A stretch of 64,000 nt of DNA from Polynucleobacter aenigmaticus (GCF_002206635.1 NZ_NGUO01000006.1:1-64000); one strand, 5' to 3'. Positions 17,265 through 26,093 are shown, counted from the first letter of the stretch. The notes: a model not told the origin generated them from the sequence alone. Translations and numbers: made by a program.

Positions 17265-17972
17265 TCAACTTTTAGGTCGCTGTTGACAAAAATTGAAACG
17301 ATCTTTCTGAGAAAACCATTCATCTGAAAAATCTGAATTTTTATATTCATCAAAGTATGGGCCACCCACTGTCCAGTGAATATTCTTAACATCATTTGGG
17401 GGCGAGTCATATTCACCTACAAGCCAATTCCACCGCACATCAAGCTCACCAATTTCATCATCATCCAGCCAAGTAAAGCGATGAAGATCCATTGGCGATG
17501 CATGATTCACAAAATCACTCGTCAAAATATGATTTTTTTTATGTCCACAATCCCATAAAACAACGGATGACCAATTTTTTCTTGGGTACTTATACTGAAC
17601 AGTATTTAGATATTTGATGTCGTTACGCGGCTCATAAGTATGCTTTACAACATACAGAGCTTTTTTAGGTTGCTGATCAAGAACGTCAAATATCTCAGCT
17701 ATATCAACTCTTAAGAGCATATCGCAATCAAAAAAGATTGCGAATCCTTCATAACCACATAAATATGGAACCAAGAATCTGGTAATTGAAAACTCATTAG
17801 ACTGCTTTGGATCCCTATCCCGCGTAAAAATACCCTTTAAATTTCTGATATTGACAGGAATAATAGCTACTGGGCGAGTGCTTTTTTCATATATTGAAGA
17901 AGTCATAGCGTGCCAAGCTATAGATTCAACTGGATCGTAACCGATAAAAACCTTTATTACGTCTTTGTTCAT
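17265..17972 (-). CDS. Glycosyltransferase of the GT8-like DxD type
   Basis: This is a 235-residue protein starting KVFIGYDPVESIAWHAM, a signature of a bacterial family often annotated as glycosyltransferase. The DxD metal site is FFDCDML with D82 and D84. ELDVRWNWLVGEY and IHWTVGGPYFDEY in the second half are the usual acceptor-side motifs, as in LgtC-like enzymes. It is soluble, with no signal peptide. It lies directly upstream of kdsD and 139 bases downstream of kdsA, so the donor or acceptor could involve Kdo. The specific sugar is not deducible. Confidence 0.75.
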   Translation of the reverse strand: MNKDVIKVFIGYDPVESIAWHAMTSSIYEKSTRPVAIIPVNIRNLKGIFTRDRDPKQSNEFSITRFLVPYLCGYEGFAIFFDCDMLLRVDIAEIFDVLDQQPKKALYVVKHTYEPRNDIKYLNTVQYKYPRKNWSSVVLWDCGHKKNHILTSDFVNHASPMDLHRFTWLDDDEIGELDVRWNWLVGEYDSPPNDVKNIHWTVGGPYFDEYKNSDFSDEWFSQKDRFNFCQQRPKS

Positions 17973-18111
17973 TAATAACTCCTTGAAATTTATATGCCCA
18001 ACTGGAATATGCCCCGCTCAGGACTTCGTAAACTACTTTTTGGCACAAATAAAATGTTTATTACAACTATATAGTATGAAATAAAGCAGATAATGATCCA
18101 TATTCATTTAC

Positions 18112-18954
<843 letters not shown>

Positions 18955-19107
18955 CTACTAAAGTTATTCTTTTGTAGCGGTAATTTGAATTTAGTCATAA
19001 ATCCCTAGTGCAAAAAATTAAAAATTTCCTGCCCGAAGTGAAGCATAGGCGAGCTATAAGCGCGTCTAAATCTTCCTCGAACCATTATTAGCTAGTATCA
19101 GCACTTA

Positions 19108-19473
19108 TTATTGAATGAACCCTTCAAGATAGATTTTAAAAAAGTGATTAGACTTTTCATTCCAGGTAATGGGGGGCAAACCAAGCTCTTTACGCAACTC
19201 TTCATACTCAGCCATCTTACGCCGTAGAAAGTGGGCAGTGAGCAAAGCTTTACTTTTGATACCCTTCGGGGTTAACAAGTAGGCATAGTCTAGTTTCTTT
19301 TGATTATGGTTAAAGTTACCCATCTTGACCAAGCCCTAATCAATGAGCGCATTAATACAATAATGCGCTTTACCTAGACTTACCCCAAGCGCTTTCGCCA
19401 GCTTCCGTTGTCTCAGCTTTGGGTTTTGCTCAATTGCATGCAAAACTTAAAATTGAATTTCATCTGATGTCAT
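19108..19473 (-). pseudogene. MarR family EPS-associated transcriptional regulator, two nonsense codons
   Basis: A frame of 121 codons starts at ATG 19473 (MTSDEIQF) and ends at 19108. It carries a full winged-helix: QNPKLRQRKLAKALGVSLGK, HYCINALID, then GLVKMGNF, the LTPKGIKSK wing and the C-terminal helix KMAEYEELRKELG. This is the small EPS-associated MarR group found beside exopolysaccharide clusters. Two in-frame stops break it: TAA at codon 9 (19447-19449) and TAG between LID and GLVK (about 19335-19337). The longest intact part is 74 residues and lacks the recognition helices. It lies upstream of the cluster on the same strand. No frameshift is needed, only the two stops. Confidence 0.8.
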
Positions 19474-19524
19474 GTGTGCCGCAATAGCCAATCATTTAAT
19501 AAATGTAAGAACGCTAATGCCATT

Positions 19525-19537
19525 AAGACTTAGTCTT
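19525..19537. promoter_or_regulatory. 13-base palindrome upstream of the broken MarR regulator
   Basis: AAGACT-t-AGTCTT, two perfect six-base arms, lies 52 bases before the regulator start at 19473. That is where an autoregulatory operator of a MarR protein would lie. Since the regulator is broken, the site may be a relic. Confidence 0.35.
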
Positions 19538-19671
19538 GACTATCGATATTCTCAAAAATCACTAATTTGATTATAACATTTAGATGGTTTTTGTTCAAAA
19601 AAAGAACGCTACCCATGGTTAACCTGAACTTAAGGAATGCGAGACTCAAAACACCCCGCTCATAACGTGAT

Positions 19672-20664
19672 TTACCTCTCAATTGCAGAGGATTGGCCCG
19701 TAGATTCGAAATGCTTTTTTCGCCAGGTGGGGTATTCATAAATCATATCGGCATTTTTTACATATTTCAGCACACTTTGAGGCAATCCCCATCCTCCTCG
19801 CTGCATCACCTGTAACAGAGATGCGCCTGATCTTAATAGCTCTTGCGCCGCCCCCACTCTGGTTGAGTGACTACTGAGCTCAGCTACCAATGTTTCATCA
19901 AATCCCGCTCTTCTTGCTAATCGCTTATAAGTCCGGTTGATTGCGCCTGGGCCATAAGCTTCAGACATCACTTTCCCACCCCTAGTAATACCTCTTAAGA
20001 TCGGGCCCTCTTTAATATTGGCAGCCTCTAACCATGTCCTTACATAATCCCAGACGTCAGGTGGCAAATAAATCCAGCGCCCACGTTTCTCAGTATCCGT
20101 CTTACCACTACGTTGATGAAGCAGCACTGAGCCATCCTCATTGGATTTAATATCCTCAGCCAGAAGTTGCACCAATTCATGACGTCTGCATAAGCTGGCA
20201 TAACCCAATTGCAAAAGTGCTCTATCCCTAATGCCGAATATGTCATTTCCAGCTGCCTGCATGAGGTCATCAAATAATTTCTTATTAAGGCCATAAGCTT
20301 GCTTGTTAATTCGTCCATTTTTTCTAGCCATACGCCGTAAGGCCAACTGAACATCGATATCTTGCACTGGATTAGGTAAACGAGAAAATTTATGAATAGA
20401 TGCAATCGCACTGATTTTTCGTTTAATGAAATTAATGCTGCACCCTCTATCGACATTGGCATCAACGAATAAGGCAACCGACTCATAGTTGGCTGGTATT
20501 GAAGATAATTCACGTTTCTCGCAAAAATGAATAAATTCTAGAAAATCAGCCCGGTAGGCCCTTAGCGTATTAGGTGAATAGGCATCTTCAATCTTTTTCA
20601 AGACCTTTTTCAGCCCCTGAACGGCTAGGCTATCCTTGACATCCTCAATTGCATTCATACCCAT
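19672..20664 (-). CDS. Tyrosine recombinase / integrase
   Basis: This 330-residue site-specific recombinase has an N-terminal SAM-like DNA-binding domain (about 18-110, SPNTLRAYRADFLEF) and a catalytic domain. The active-site residues are visible: R160 in CRRHEL, K188 in SGKTD, H266 and R269 in SSHSTRVG, W292 in GGWG and the nucleophile Y301 in VLKYVKN. It looks intact. It lies about 1.6 kb from a 3' tRNA-Lys fragment at 22227-22271, so it is the likely integrase of the island that used this tRNA gene as target. It is divergent from the PIN-like gene; two palindromes lie between their starts. Confidence 0.92.
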   Translation of the reverse strand: MGMNAIEDVKDSLAVQGLKKVLKKIEDAYSPNTLRAYRADFLEFIHFCEKRELSSIPANYESVALFVDANVDRGCSINFIKRKISAIASIHKFSRLPNPVQDIDVQLALRRMARKNGRINKQAYGLNKKLFDDLMQAAGNDIFGIRDRALLQLGYASLCRRHELVQLLAEDIKSNEDGSVLLHQRSGKTDTEKRGRWIYLPPDVWDYVRTWLEAANIKEGPILRGITRGGKVMSEAYGPGAINRTYKRLARRAGFDETLVAELSSHSTRVGAAQELLRSGASLLQVMQRGGWGLPQSVLKYVKNADMIYEYPTWRKKHFESTGQSSAIER

Positions 20665-20754
20665 CTCCTATCTAATAATTAAATTACATAGTTACTTCAG
20701 ATGGAAACAGAGTCAACCAAAAAAAGATGAGCCTATGCACCGCAAAAAATATAT

Positions 20755-20767
20755 GGTCTTAAAGACC
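20755..20767. promoter_or_regulatory. Palindrome between integrase and PIN-like gene
   Basis: GGTCTT-a-AAGACC is a perfect 13-base palindrome 91 bases upstream of the integrase start. It could be an operator or a recombinase arm site controlling integrase expression. Confidence 0.3.
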
Positions 20768-20801
20768 AATAGATGTTGGAGGATAAAAAAGCGATGGGTG
20801 C

Positions 20802-20822
20802 AAGCGTTACTTTAAGTAACGC
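20802..20822. promoter_or_regulatory. 21-base inverted repeat between integrase and PIN-like gene
   Basis: AGCGTTACT-tta-AGTAACGCT has perfect nine-base arms. There is an A run after it on the plus strand, and no T run after it on either strand, so it does not fit a terminator. It lies 72 bases before the PIN-like gene start and suits a protein-binding site or cruciform. Confidence 0.4.
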
Positions 20823-20894
20823 TCAAAAAAACCAAAGAAATGAGTGGAAAAGTGAGGTTTTAGGCAACGGTCATATTCGTGCTACCTTACAAAC

Positions 20895-22136
20895 ATGGGT
20901 CCCATAACAGTTTTTGATAAATCTTTCTTACAAAGCCTCAATCTAGACGAGTCCGTTTGGTTTGACCACTTCTTTTATTCAATAATCACACCTCTTTTTT
21001 ATATTGAATGCCTAGCAGACCTGGAAAGCAAGCCAAGAAACGGCTTATCTCCTGAAGATCATCTTTCCTCTCTTGCGATCAAAACCCCTCAGATGGCTGG
21101 CACTCCATGCCACTTCCACCAAACCCTTTGTTTAAATGACCTATTGGGGCACTCTGTATCTCTTAGACCCCATATTCCTGTTGCAAATGCAATTCACGTA
21201 ATCAAACATGGTGAGGTCGGGACTGTCCTTAAAGAAGCGGATTAATCAAAAGCATTTCGTCGCTGGAATAAAAAACAATATTCAAATCTTGAGCGATTGC
21301 ATGCGAGGGAATGGCGGGCTCAAATTGCTGGAATAAATTTAAATGAAATTAAACAGGGTTTATTCGGATCACTTAAAAATACAGATACCAGATCCTTAGA
21401 AAAAGTAGATAACCTGAGCAATAAGTTGATTCTTGAATTCACAAAAACGTCAGCGAGATTTGATTCTGCTCTTGAAATTCTTGGCGTACCAGATGGGCTA
21501 AAACTTCAAATTAAATCTCGCTGGAAGAAATCAAAAAAACCAAATCTATGTCAATTTTCGCCTTATGCCGCCCATATTCTCAAGGTAGTCATATTTTTCT
21601 CATTAGCCGTAAGTGCGGGACATATCTCAGCAGACAGAGCAACGAATCAAGTTGATATTGCATACTTCTTTTATGCCCCTTTTTGCCATATATTTGTTTC
21701 CTCAGATAAGTTGCATCAGCGATGTGCACCATTTCTATTAAGAAAAGATCAAACATTTATATGGGGTCAAACTCTAAAATCAGATTTGAATACTCTGGAC
21801 TCTTACTACAAGAGCTTATCGGATGAAATTAAAAATACTGGGATCTATAGCTTTGCAAGATCGTTGCCAAAGTCATCAAACGGCATCATTCGAGAAATAT
21901 TTTCAACTCACTCACCGAACTTATTAATTGAGTCTCCCCCAATTCCAACCGACCCATCGAAACATAAGGCGCTTGTTAATACTGTAAATGAATGGGTAAC
22001 CGCACCAACTGTTAATAAATTAGCAATCAATCCTATCAATGAATCAAAGGCTTTTGTAATTGAGCGGCATGTAAGCCCTAAAAGGGGGTCTTGGATACAG
22101 ATACAGACCAAAAATAATGATGATTCGGTCACCTAA
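20895..22136 (+). pseudogene. PIN-like domain protein, interrupted by one in-frame TAA
   Basis: One frame of 413 codons runs from ATG 20895 to 22136 with a single stop, TAA at 21243-21245. Coding character continues on both sides without a shift (KEAD, stop, SKAFRRWNKKQYSNLERL). The N-terminal ITVFDKSFLQSLN with an early Asp, FYIECLADLE, and the later VDIAYFFYAPFCHIFVSSDKLH give the acidic residues in the order of a PIN-type nuclease core. The fragments would be 116 and about 279 residues, splitting that core. It is the cargo gene nearest the attachment site. It may be a recent nonsense mutant or a gene needing readthrough. I do not recognise a named family. Confidence 0.6.
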
Positions 22137-22226
22137 ATTACTTTTCCAATCGCACACTCAATCGCACAGTGACTTTTTGAACCTACAAACCGTTGATTTA
22201 TATGAGCTTTTGAAGAGCCACAACTT

Positions 22227-22271
22227 CTTTTAATCCGTTGGTCGCGAGTTCGAATCTCGCCCGACCCACCA
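22227..22271 (+). repeat. 3' half of tRNA-Lys(UUU): island attachment site (attR)
   Basis: The 45 bases from the UUU anticodon loop to CCA match the 3' portion of a betaproteobacterial tRNA-Lys: anticodon stem, variable loop, T arm with GTTCGAATC, and acceptor strand CCGACCCACCA. The bases before it do not give the matching 5' acceptor (GGGTCGG), D arm or first half of the anticodon stem. This is therefore a fragment and not a gene. It is the expected remnant at the far end of an element inserted in tRNA-Lys, and the intact gene should lie to the left, outside the window. Confidence 0.85.
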
Positions 22272-22279
22272 GTATCTAT

Positions 22280-22319
22280 AAGGCTCTCAGGTTCACTCTT
22301 GAGAGCCTTTTCTTTTTTT
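22280..22319 (+). terminator. Rho-independent terminator (original tRNA-Lys terminator)
   Basis: AAGGCTCTCA and TGAGAGCCTT form a perfect ten-base stem around a ten-base loop, followed by TTCTTTTTTT. It lies eight bases after the tRNA fragment, so it is chromosomal sequence to the right of the attachment site. Confidence 0.88.
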
Positions 22320-22647
22320 ATCGATTTTTGACCACTTTTTGCCTACAAAGTGTCAACCAAATAAGGCCAACGGATAAATTCCGGAATGATCTTGGTGCAG
22401 ATGCATCAGATCTAATGAGTAGTTACAAGGTGCTGAATTATTAATCTTTGGCGCACCGCTGCAAAGAGATCTCTTTGGACTTCATGCTAACTACGTATTG
22501 CAGCTAAAAGGGTTACTCATCACCATCGGTAGCCAGCCTGCTTTGTTTTGGTTGCGCTGATCAGGCAGCTATTCGTTGTTAAGCAGACCGTCGCATCGGG
22601 TGAGGCTAACAGTCAGAGTCCGACCCATAGCGGACTATCGGCATAGC
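22320..22647. other. Non-coding interval, no feature recognised
   Basis: About 330 bases between the tRNA terminator and the end of the HD-GYP gene. No convincing reading frame, RNA or repeat was seen. Confidence 0.5.
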
Positions 22648-23805
22648 CTAAGCATCACGATACTGCTGAGCAATTTCCAAAATATTATTCTGCTCTGCGA
22701 TAAAGGCGTCAACAATCACAGGGTCAAACTTAGTACCACGCATAGAAATGATCTCTGACGCTGCCTGCTCGTGAGTCCATTGCTGTTTATAGACCCTCTT
22801 ACTCACCAGTGCATCGTACACATCTGCGATAGCCATAATTCTGGCAGCCACCGGAATTGCCTCTCCAACTAAGCCTCGCGGATAGCCCGAACCATCCCAA
22901 TGCTCGTGATATCCACCGGCAATTTTAATGGCAGTACCGATAATTGTTTTCTTGTTTTGATATTGCAGATTAGCTGCGGATAATACTGATTCACCAATGG
23001 TGGTGTGCGTTTTCATGGTAGCCCACTCATCATCATCGAGCTTGCTAGGATTTTGTAAAATCGAATCTGGAATTCCTACCTTACCAATATCGTGCAATGG
23101 CGCAGCCCTAAAGAGTAGATCTATCTTTTGTTCATTGATTTGATCTGGGTATTTCCCCATTGCGAATAACCGAGTAGCGATGGCCTTTACATAATGCTGG
23201 GTTCTGATGACGTGATTACCTGTTTCATTATCACGAACTAACGAGAGTGCATTTAAGCTCGCGAGCATCTGGTCTTCAGTTTGATGTGCCTCTTCAATTC
23301 GCTCCTTGATGGCATCTTCTGCTCTTTTAAGCATTGTGATGTCGGCAACTTGTACATAAAACCCCTGCAATTGTCCATCTTGAATATCGGGGATATATTC
23401 TGCAACGGAGTAGCGCACTTCATCGCTATCCGGAACCGGAATAGTGCGGCCAAAGGTTTGAGCCTCCCCACGAAGGACTGCCTCGATATGAGGCAAGTTT
23501 GAATGATATAAGTCATCCCCAAGCAAGAATTGAATGTGTTTGCCGAACATCTGCTCTGGGGTAATACCAAACCATGAGGTATAGGCTTTGTTAGCAAATC
23601 GATTTAGCAAATCCTTATCCCAGTACCCCACCATGCTGGGAATAATATCGAGCACCTTTTGAAACTCAATGCTTTTTTGCTGTAATGCTTTTTGGTGGAG
23701 CGTAGAGTTGGTAATGATAAGACTCTTCATTGCCTCATTCAGGCTGGACAAGTCCTGCTTTTCTAGCTCAAGTTGATTAACTTTATTTTCAAGATTAGAA
23801 GGCAT
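22648..23805 (-). CDS. PAS and HD-GYP domain protein, cyclic-di-GMP phosphodiesterase
   Basis: This protein of about 385 residues has an N-terminal coiled coil (about 5-45), a PAS domain (about 50-165, with the PSMVGYWDKDLLNRFANKAY entry and a WFGI helix) and an HD-GYP domain. In the last, HD is seen in LHDIGKVGIPD, then HTTIGE, HEHWDGSGYPRGL and IMAIADVYDAL, the complete metal-site set of an active phosphodiesterase. It has no membrane segment, so it is a cytoplasmic sensor that lowers cyclic-di-GMP. The start could be ATG at 23805 or TTG at 23820. An 11-base homopolymer lies 58-73 bases upstream of the start and might affect expression. Confidence 0.88.
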   Translation of the reverse strand: MPSNLENKVNQLELEKQDLSSLNEAMKSLIITNSTLHQKALQQKSIEFQKVLDIIPSMVGYWDKDLLNRFANKAYTSWFGITPEQMFGKHIQFLLGDDLYHSNLPHIEAVLRGEAQTFGRTIPVPDSDEVRYSVAEYIPDIQDGQLQGFYVQVADITMLKRAEDAIKERIEEAHQTEDQMLASLNALSLVRDNETGNHVIRTQHYVKAIATRLFAMGKYPDQINEQKIDLLFRAAPLHDIGKVGIPDSILQNPSKLDDDEWATMKTHTTIGESVLSAANLQYQNKKTIIGTAIKIAGGYHEHWDGSGYPRGLVGEAIPVAARIMAIADVYDALVSKRVYKQQWTHEQAASEIISMRGTKFDPVIVDAFIAEQNNILEIAQQYRDA

Positions 23806-23877
23806 TGTGAGCTTATGCAAAGGCGCAATGATTTAGTCGTTATAGAAAATAGTATCAAAATACTGGTCTTTATGTTA

Positions 23878-23888
23878 CCCCCCCCCCC
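23878..23888. repeat. Mononucleotide tract C11 upstream of the HD-GYP gene
   Basis: Eleven consecutive C (G on the coding strand of the HD-GYP gene) lie between that gene's start and the non-coding region to its right. No gene crosses it convincingly. Long G/C tracts are rare in such genomes and mutate readily, so promoter-spacing variation is possible. Confidence 0.7.
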
Positions 23889-24221
23889 GCAATATTGGTC
23901 AAATTTAAGGAAAATTTATATGCCCGAAGGGCTGTTAATGGCCGCTCTCTGCCGGTCAAAATCAAGAATGAAAGCCTTTTTGAATGTCCGTAATAGATAG
24001 GGAGGCAGTCATACTTATCGACTCTTAACGGCACCATTTCTCCCAAGAAGTACATTAATTTTCTTTAAGCCTTTTATCCAGCCCTCGCCAATTTGCATCT
24101 CCATTGCGGTTTTCCAGTCTACTATTGGCGTTATATTGCCGTTTAATTTCTACCTAAATCATCTTAATTCATTAATTATTTGCATTAAACGGCTACTCCA
24201 GCCTTAATTTCCTTGGTCTGT

Positions 24222-24470
24222 TTAGCAAAATCCCAACTTAAGCTTCGGAAAGTTAGCAAACTCCCAACTTAGACTGCGAATTCGCCCCAAATCGGCATTT
24301 CGGTATTCTTCCTAAGTCATTGAATTTAATGGAATCTACAGTACCAACTTAAACTGCGAACGATAGCAACTTAAGATTCATGTCGTCCGCAACGCAACTT
24401 GAGATTTTTGCAGAGCAAAATGAGATTCAACCGCTGAGTACTATTGTCGTCCGCAATTGAATTTGAGATT
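24222..24470. repeat. Array of degenerate short repeats, probably insertion-sequence end remnants
   Basis: TTAGCAAAATCCCAACTTA (24222-24240) recurs with one change at 24253-24271. CCAACTTA is followed by AACTGCGAA near 24344-24360, TAGCAACTTAAGATT at 24364-24377, and TCGTCCGCAA plus ACTTGAGATT at 24383-24406, which recurs at 24447-24470 with few changes. Direct repeats of a core related to CAACTTAGA at irregular spacing resemble the multiple terminal repeats of IS21-type elements. There is no transposase. The rest of the 23,821-24,530 interval holds no recognisable gene. Confidence 0.55.
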
Positions 24471-24530
24471 CTCCAAACTAAATCCTAATTACTACAAATG
24501 TAGTAAAATGTTACAAAGGGGAGAAATATC

Positions 24531-24758
24531 ATGGGAATGCCTGTAAGAATTGACGATTCACTATATGAGCAAGCTAAGACGGAGGCTCAAATTGAGCGCA
24601 GAACCATTGCCGGACAAATTGAATTTTGGGCGATGGTTGGTAGAGCCGCTTTAGATAACCCCGACCTACCAGTTACTTTTGTAGCCGATTCTTTAGCCTC
24701 CCTATCTGAGCCGCGGGATGATCTAACGCCATTTGTCCCTAGGAGCAAGGCGAATTAA
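24531..24758 (+). CDS. ParD-like antitoxin of a type II toxin-antitoxin pair
   Basis: This 75-residue protein has the ribbon-helix-helix pattern of ParD-like antitoxins: MGMPVRIDDSLYEQAKTEAQ forms the strand and first helix, and ERRTIAGQIEFWAMVGRAAL the second. The IAGQIEFWA motif is typical of this group. The acidic tail would neutralise the toxin. The stop shares one base with the toxin start, implying coupled translation. The ATG is preceded by GGGGAGAAA, a good ribosome-binding site. Such pairs autorepress through the RHH dimer; no clear operator was identified. Confidence 0.82.
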   Translation: MGMPVRIDDSLYEQAKTEAQIERRTIAGQIEFWAMVGRAALDNPDLPVTFVADSLASLSEPRDDLTPFVPRSKAN

Positions 24759-25036
24759 TGGCGTTCGGCGTTCTACAAACACGGCGTTTTAGTCGCTCTT
24801 ATAAAAAGCTTCACGACAATATTGTGGTTGATGTTGATGAGGCGGTATTGCAGATAGCTGAGGACCCAACTCTTGGCGAAAAGAAAAGAGGCGATTTAGC
24901 CAATCTCTATGTTTACAAGTTCCATAGCCAAAACCAGCTTTTTTTGATGGGCTACTCTGTAAATGACATAGTTGAATTAATAACATTGGAGGCGGTAGGC
25001 CCCCATGAAAACTTTTATCGAGACTTGAAAAAGTAG
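24758..25036 (+). CDS. RelE/ParE-type toxin
   Basis: This 92-residue basic protein has the ParE/RelE fold pattern: RRFSRSYKKLHDNIVVDVDEAV helices, then DPTLGEKKRGDLANLYVYKFHSQNQ and LMGYSVNDIVELITLEAVGPHENFYRDLKK. The usual arginine/lysine strand and the GPHENFYRDL ending are those of the RelE/ParE superfamily. It would act on mRNA at the ribosome or on gyrase; sequence does not decide which. It begins inside the stop of the antitoxin gene. It is flanked by repeats on both sides, consistent with a mobile or addictive insertion. Confidence 0.82.
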   Translation: MAFGVLQTRRFSRSYKKLHDNIVVDVDEAVLQIAEDPTLGEKKRGDLANLYVYKFHSQNQLFLMGYSVNDIVELITLEAVGPHENFYRDLKK

Positions 25037-25050
25037 GTATAAATGTGGTC

Positions 25051-25196
25051 AGTAGGTCCGAAAAATCTCAACTTAGATTGCAGAAAACCGGAAGAATCTC
25101 AGGTTGTGTTGCAGCTTTGGCAAGCGGCAACCTTGCGAGATTTTCATTAAGCAATTGATTCTTTTGAATTAGTGGGTCTCGAATGCAATTACCGAC
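25051..25196. repeat. Repeat copy 1, about 140 bases, MITE-like
   Basis: It shares most positions with 25919-26056, including GAAAAATCTCAACTTA, TTGCAGAAAACCGGAA, TTGCGAGATTTT and a GGGTCT box before CAATTAC. Inside, GAAAAATCTC near the start is opposed by GAGATTTTC about 70 bases later, giving imperfect terminal inverted repeats. It has no open frame of its own. Confidence 0.6.
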
Positions 25197-25300
25197 AACA
25201 ATTCAACCCCTGAGTACCATAAGTCTTTGTTTTTTTATTAGGTTTTGTCTCAACCGCATGAATTATTTCGGATTACTCATGCTTGCGGTATATTTAACTC

Positions 25301-25834
25301 ATGAGAATTACCGCCAAATGCAAAATTGCAGTTGATGCCATGCTCGACATCGCTGGACATACAGAAAGAGGATATGCGATTTCCTTGCCCGTTGTCAGCA
25401 AGAGGCTGGGTGTTTCTCACTCCTATCTTGAGCTTATATTCTCCAAACTCAAGGCTGCCGGACTGATTTATAGTCATCGAGGCCCTGGTGGTGGCTACTC
25501 TTTAGCGAAAAAACTAGGGGATATTTCTGTTAAAGATATTGTTGACGCTACGATCGATCCTCAAGCTCTGGTACACGGCCTTAGCGCACAGCTATGGGTC
25601 AATTTAGAGGCGCAAATGCAAAACCAAATGTCGCAAATTACGCTTCATCACATTCTTGCTAATACCCCTATTAAGATTGACCCCACTCTTGAGACCCTTG
25701 GGGCTAAACTAGTGAGAGCGCAAGAGCATAAGCAGCCGGTTAAGATGCCCGCCAAAATCCCGAGCAGGAAAGAGCCACAAGTCTTAGGGCCAAACTCTGT
25801 CTTTAGCTTTGGTAAATTTATATTACAAAAATAG
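25301..25834 (+). CDS. Rrf2 family transcriptional regulator
   Basis: This 177-residue protein has an N-terminal winged helix of the Rrf2/IscR family: MRITAKCKIAVDAMLDIA, then ISLPVVSKRLGVSHSYLELIFSKLKAAGLI and SHRGPGGGYSLAK (the wing). The three-cysteine iron-sulfur ligand set of IscR after residue 90 is missing; the only cysteine is C7. It is therefore probably not an Fe-S sensor of the IscR type. It stands alone between two copies of the repeat and next to a toxin-antitoxin pair. It probably represses its own gene or a neighbour; targets are unknown. Confidence 0.88.
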   Translation: MRITAKCKIAVDAMLDIAGHTERGYAISLPVVSKRLGVSHSYLELIFSKLKAAGLIYSHRGPGGGYSLAKKLGDISVKDIVDATIDPQALVHGLSAQLWVNLEAQMQNQMSQITLHHILANTPIKIDPTLETLGAKLVRAQEHKQPVKMPAKIPSRKEPQVLGPNSVFSFGKFILQK

Positions 25835-25902
25835 GTTTTAAGCGCCTCCTGATGATTTCTTTGGCAATTGGCCTGCCTAAAGCTTCGGTAAACCTGTCAT
25901 TA

Positions 25903-26056
25903 AGTGGGTTTCGTTAAGAAAAATCTCAACTTACTTTGCAGAAAACCGGAAAAATCTTAATTTATGTTGCAGATTTGACAATAATGCCCTTTGCGAGATT
26001 TTTCCTAACCCACTGATTTATTTGAAATAGCGGGTCTAAACCTCAATTACGGACGA
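25903..26056. repeat. Repeat copy 2 with terminal inverted repeats (MITE-like)
   Basis: The left end reads AGTGGGTT, five bases, then GAAAAATCTC; the right end (to 26014) reads GAGATTTTTC, two bases, AACCCACT, its inverted complement. The enclosed unit is 112 bases and non-coding. Homology with copy 1 continues past the right end to about 26056 (TTTGAAATAGCGGGTCT and CAATTACGGACGA). The interval 25835-26232 holds nothing else except the cold-shock promoter. Confidence 0.6.
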
Positions 26057-26093
26057 TAAATGGCCTTTTAAATCAATTCCTCTAAATAACCTC

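Noticed and set aside
20040..20513. Frame of 157 codons inside the integrase
   Set aside because: Same-strand shadow of the integrase frame with unusual composition (Met/Leu/Cys-rich).
20802..20822. Rho-independent terminator between integrase and PIN-like gene
   Set aside because: There is no T run after the stem on either strand, and the two genes are divergent, so no terminator is needed.
22200..22271. Complete tRNA-Lys gene
   Set aside because: The 3' half from the anticodon loop is perfect, but the 5' acceptor, D arm and first half of the anticodon stem are missing.
23870..24055. Small minus-strand gene crossing the C11 tract
   Set aside because: The frame has no family resemblance, no ribosome-binding site and runs through the homopolymer as Gly residues; it looks like chance.
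24222..24470. CRISPR-like array
   Set aside because: Repeat units are degenerate, spacing is irregular (31 to 94 bases), no cas genes are near, and words occur in both orientations. Insertion-sequence ends fit better.
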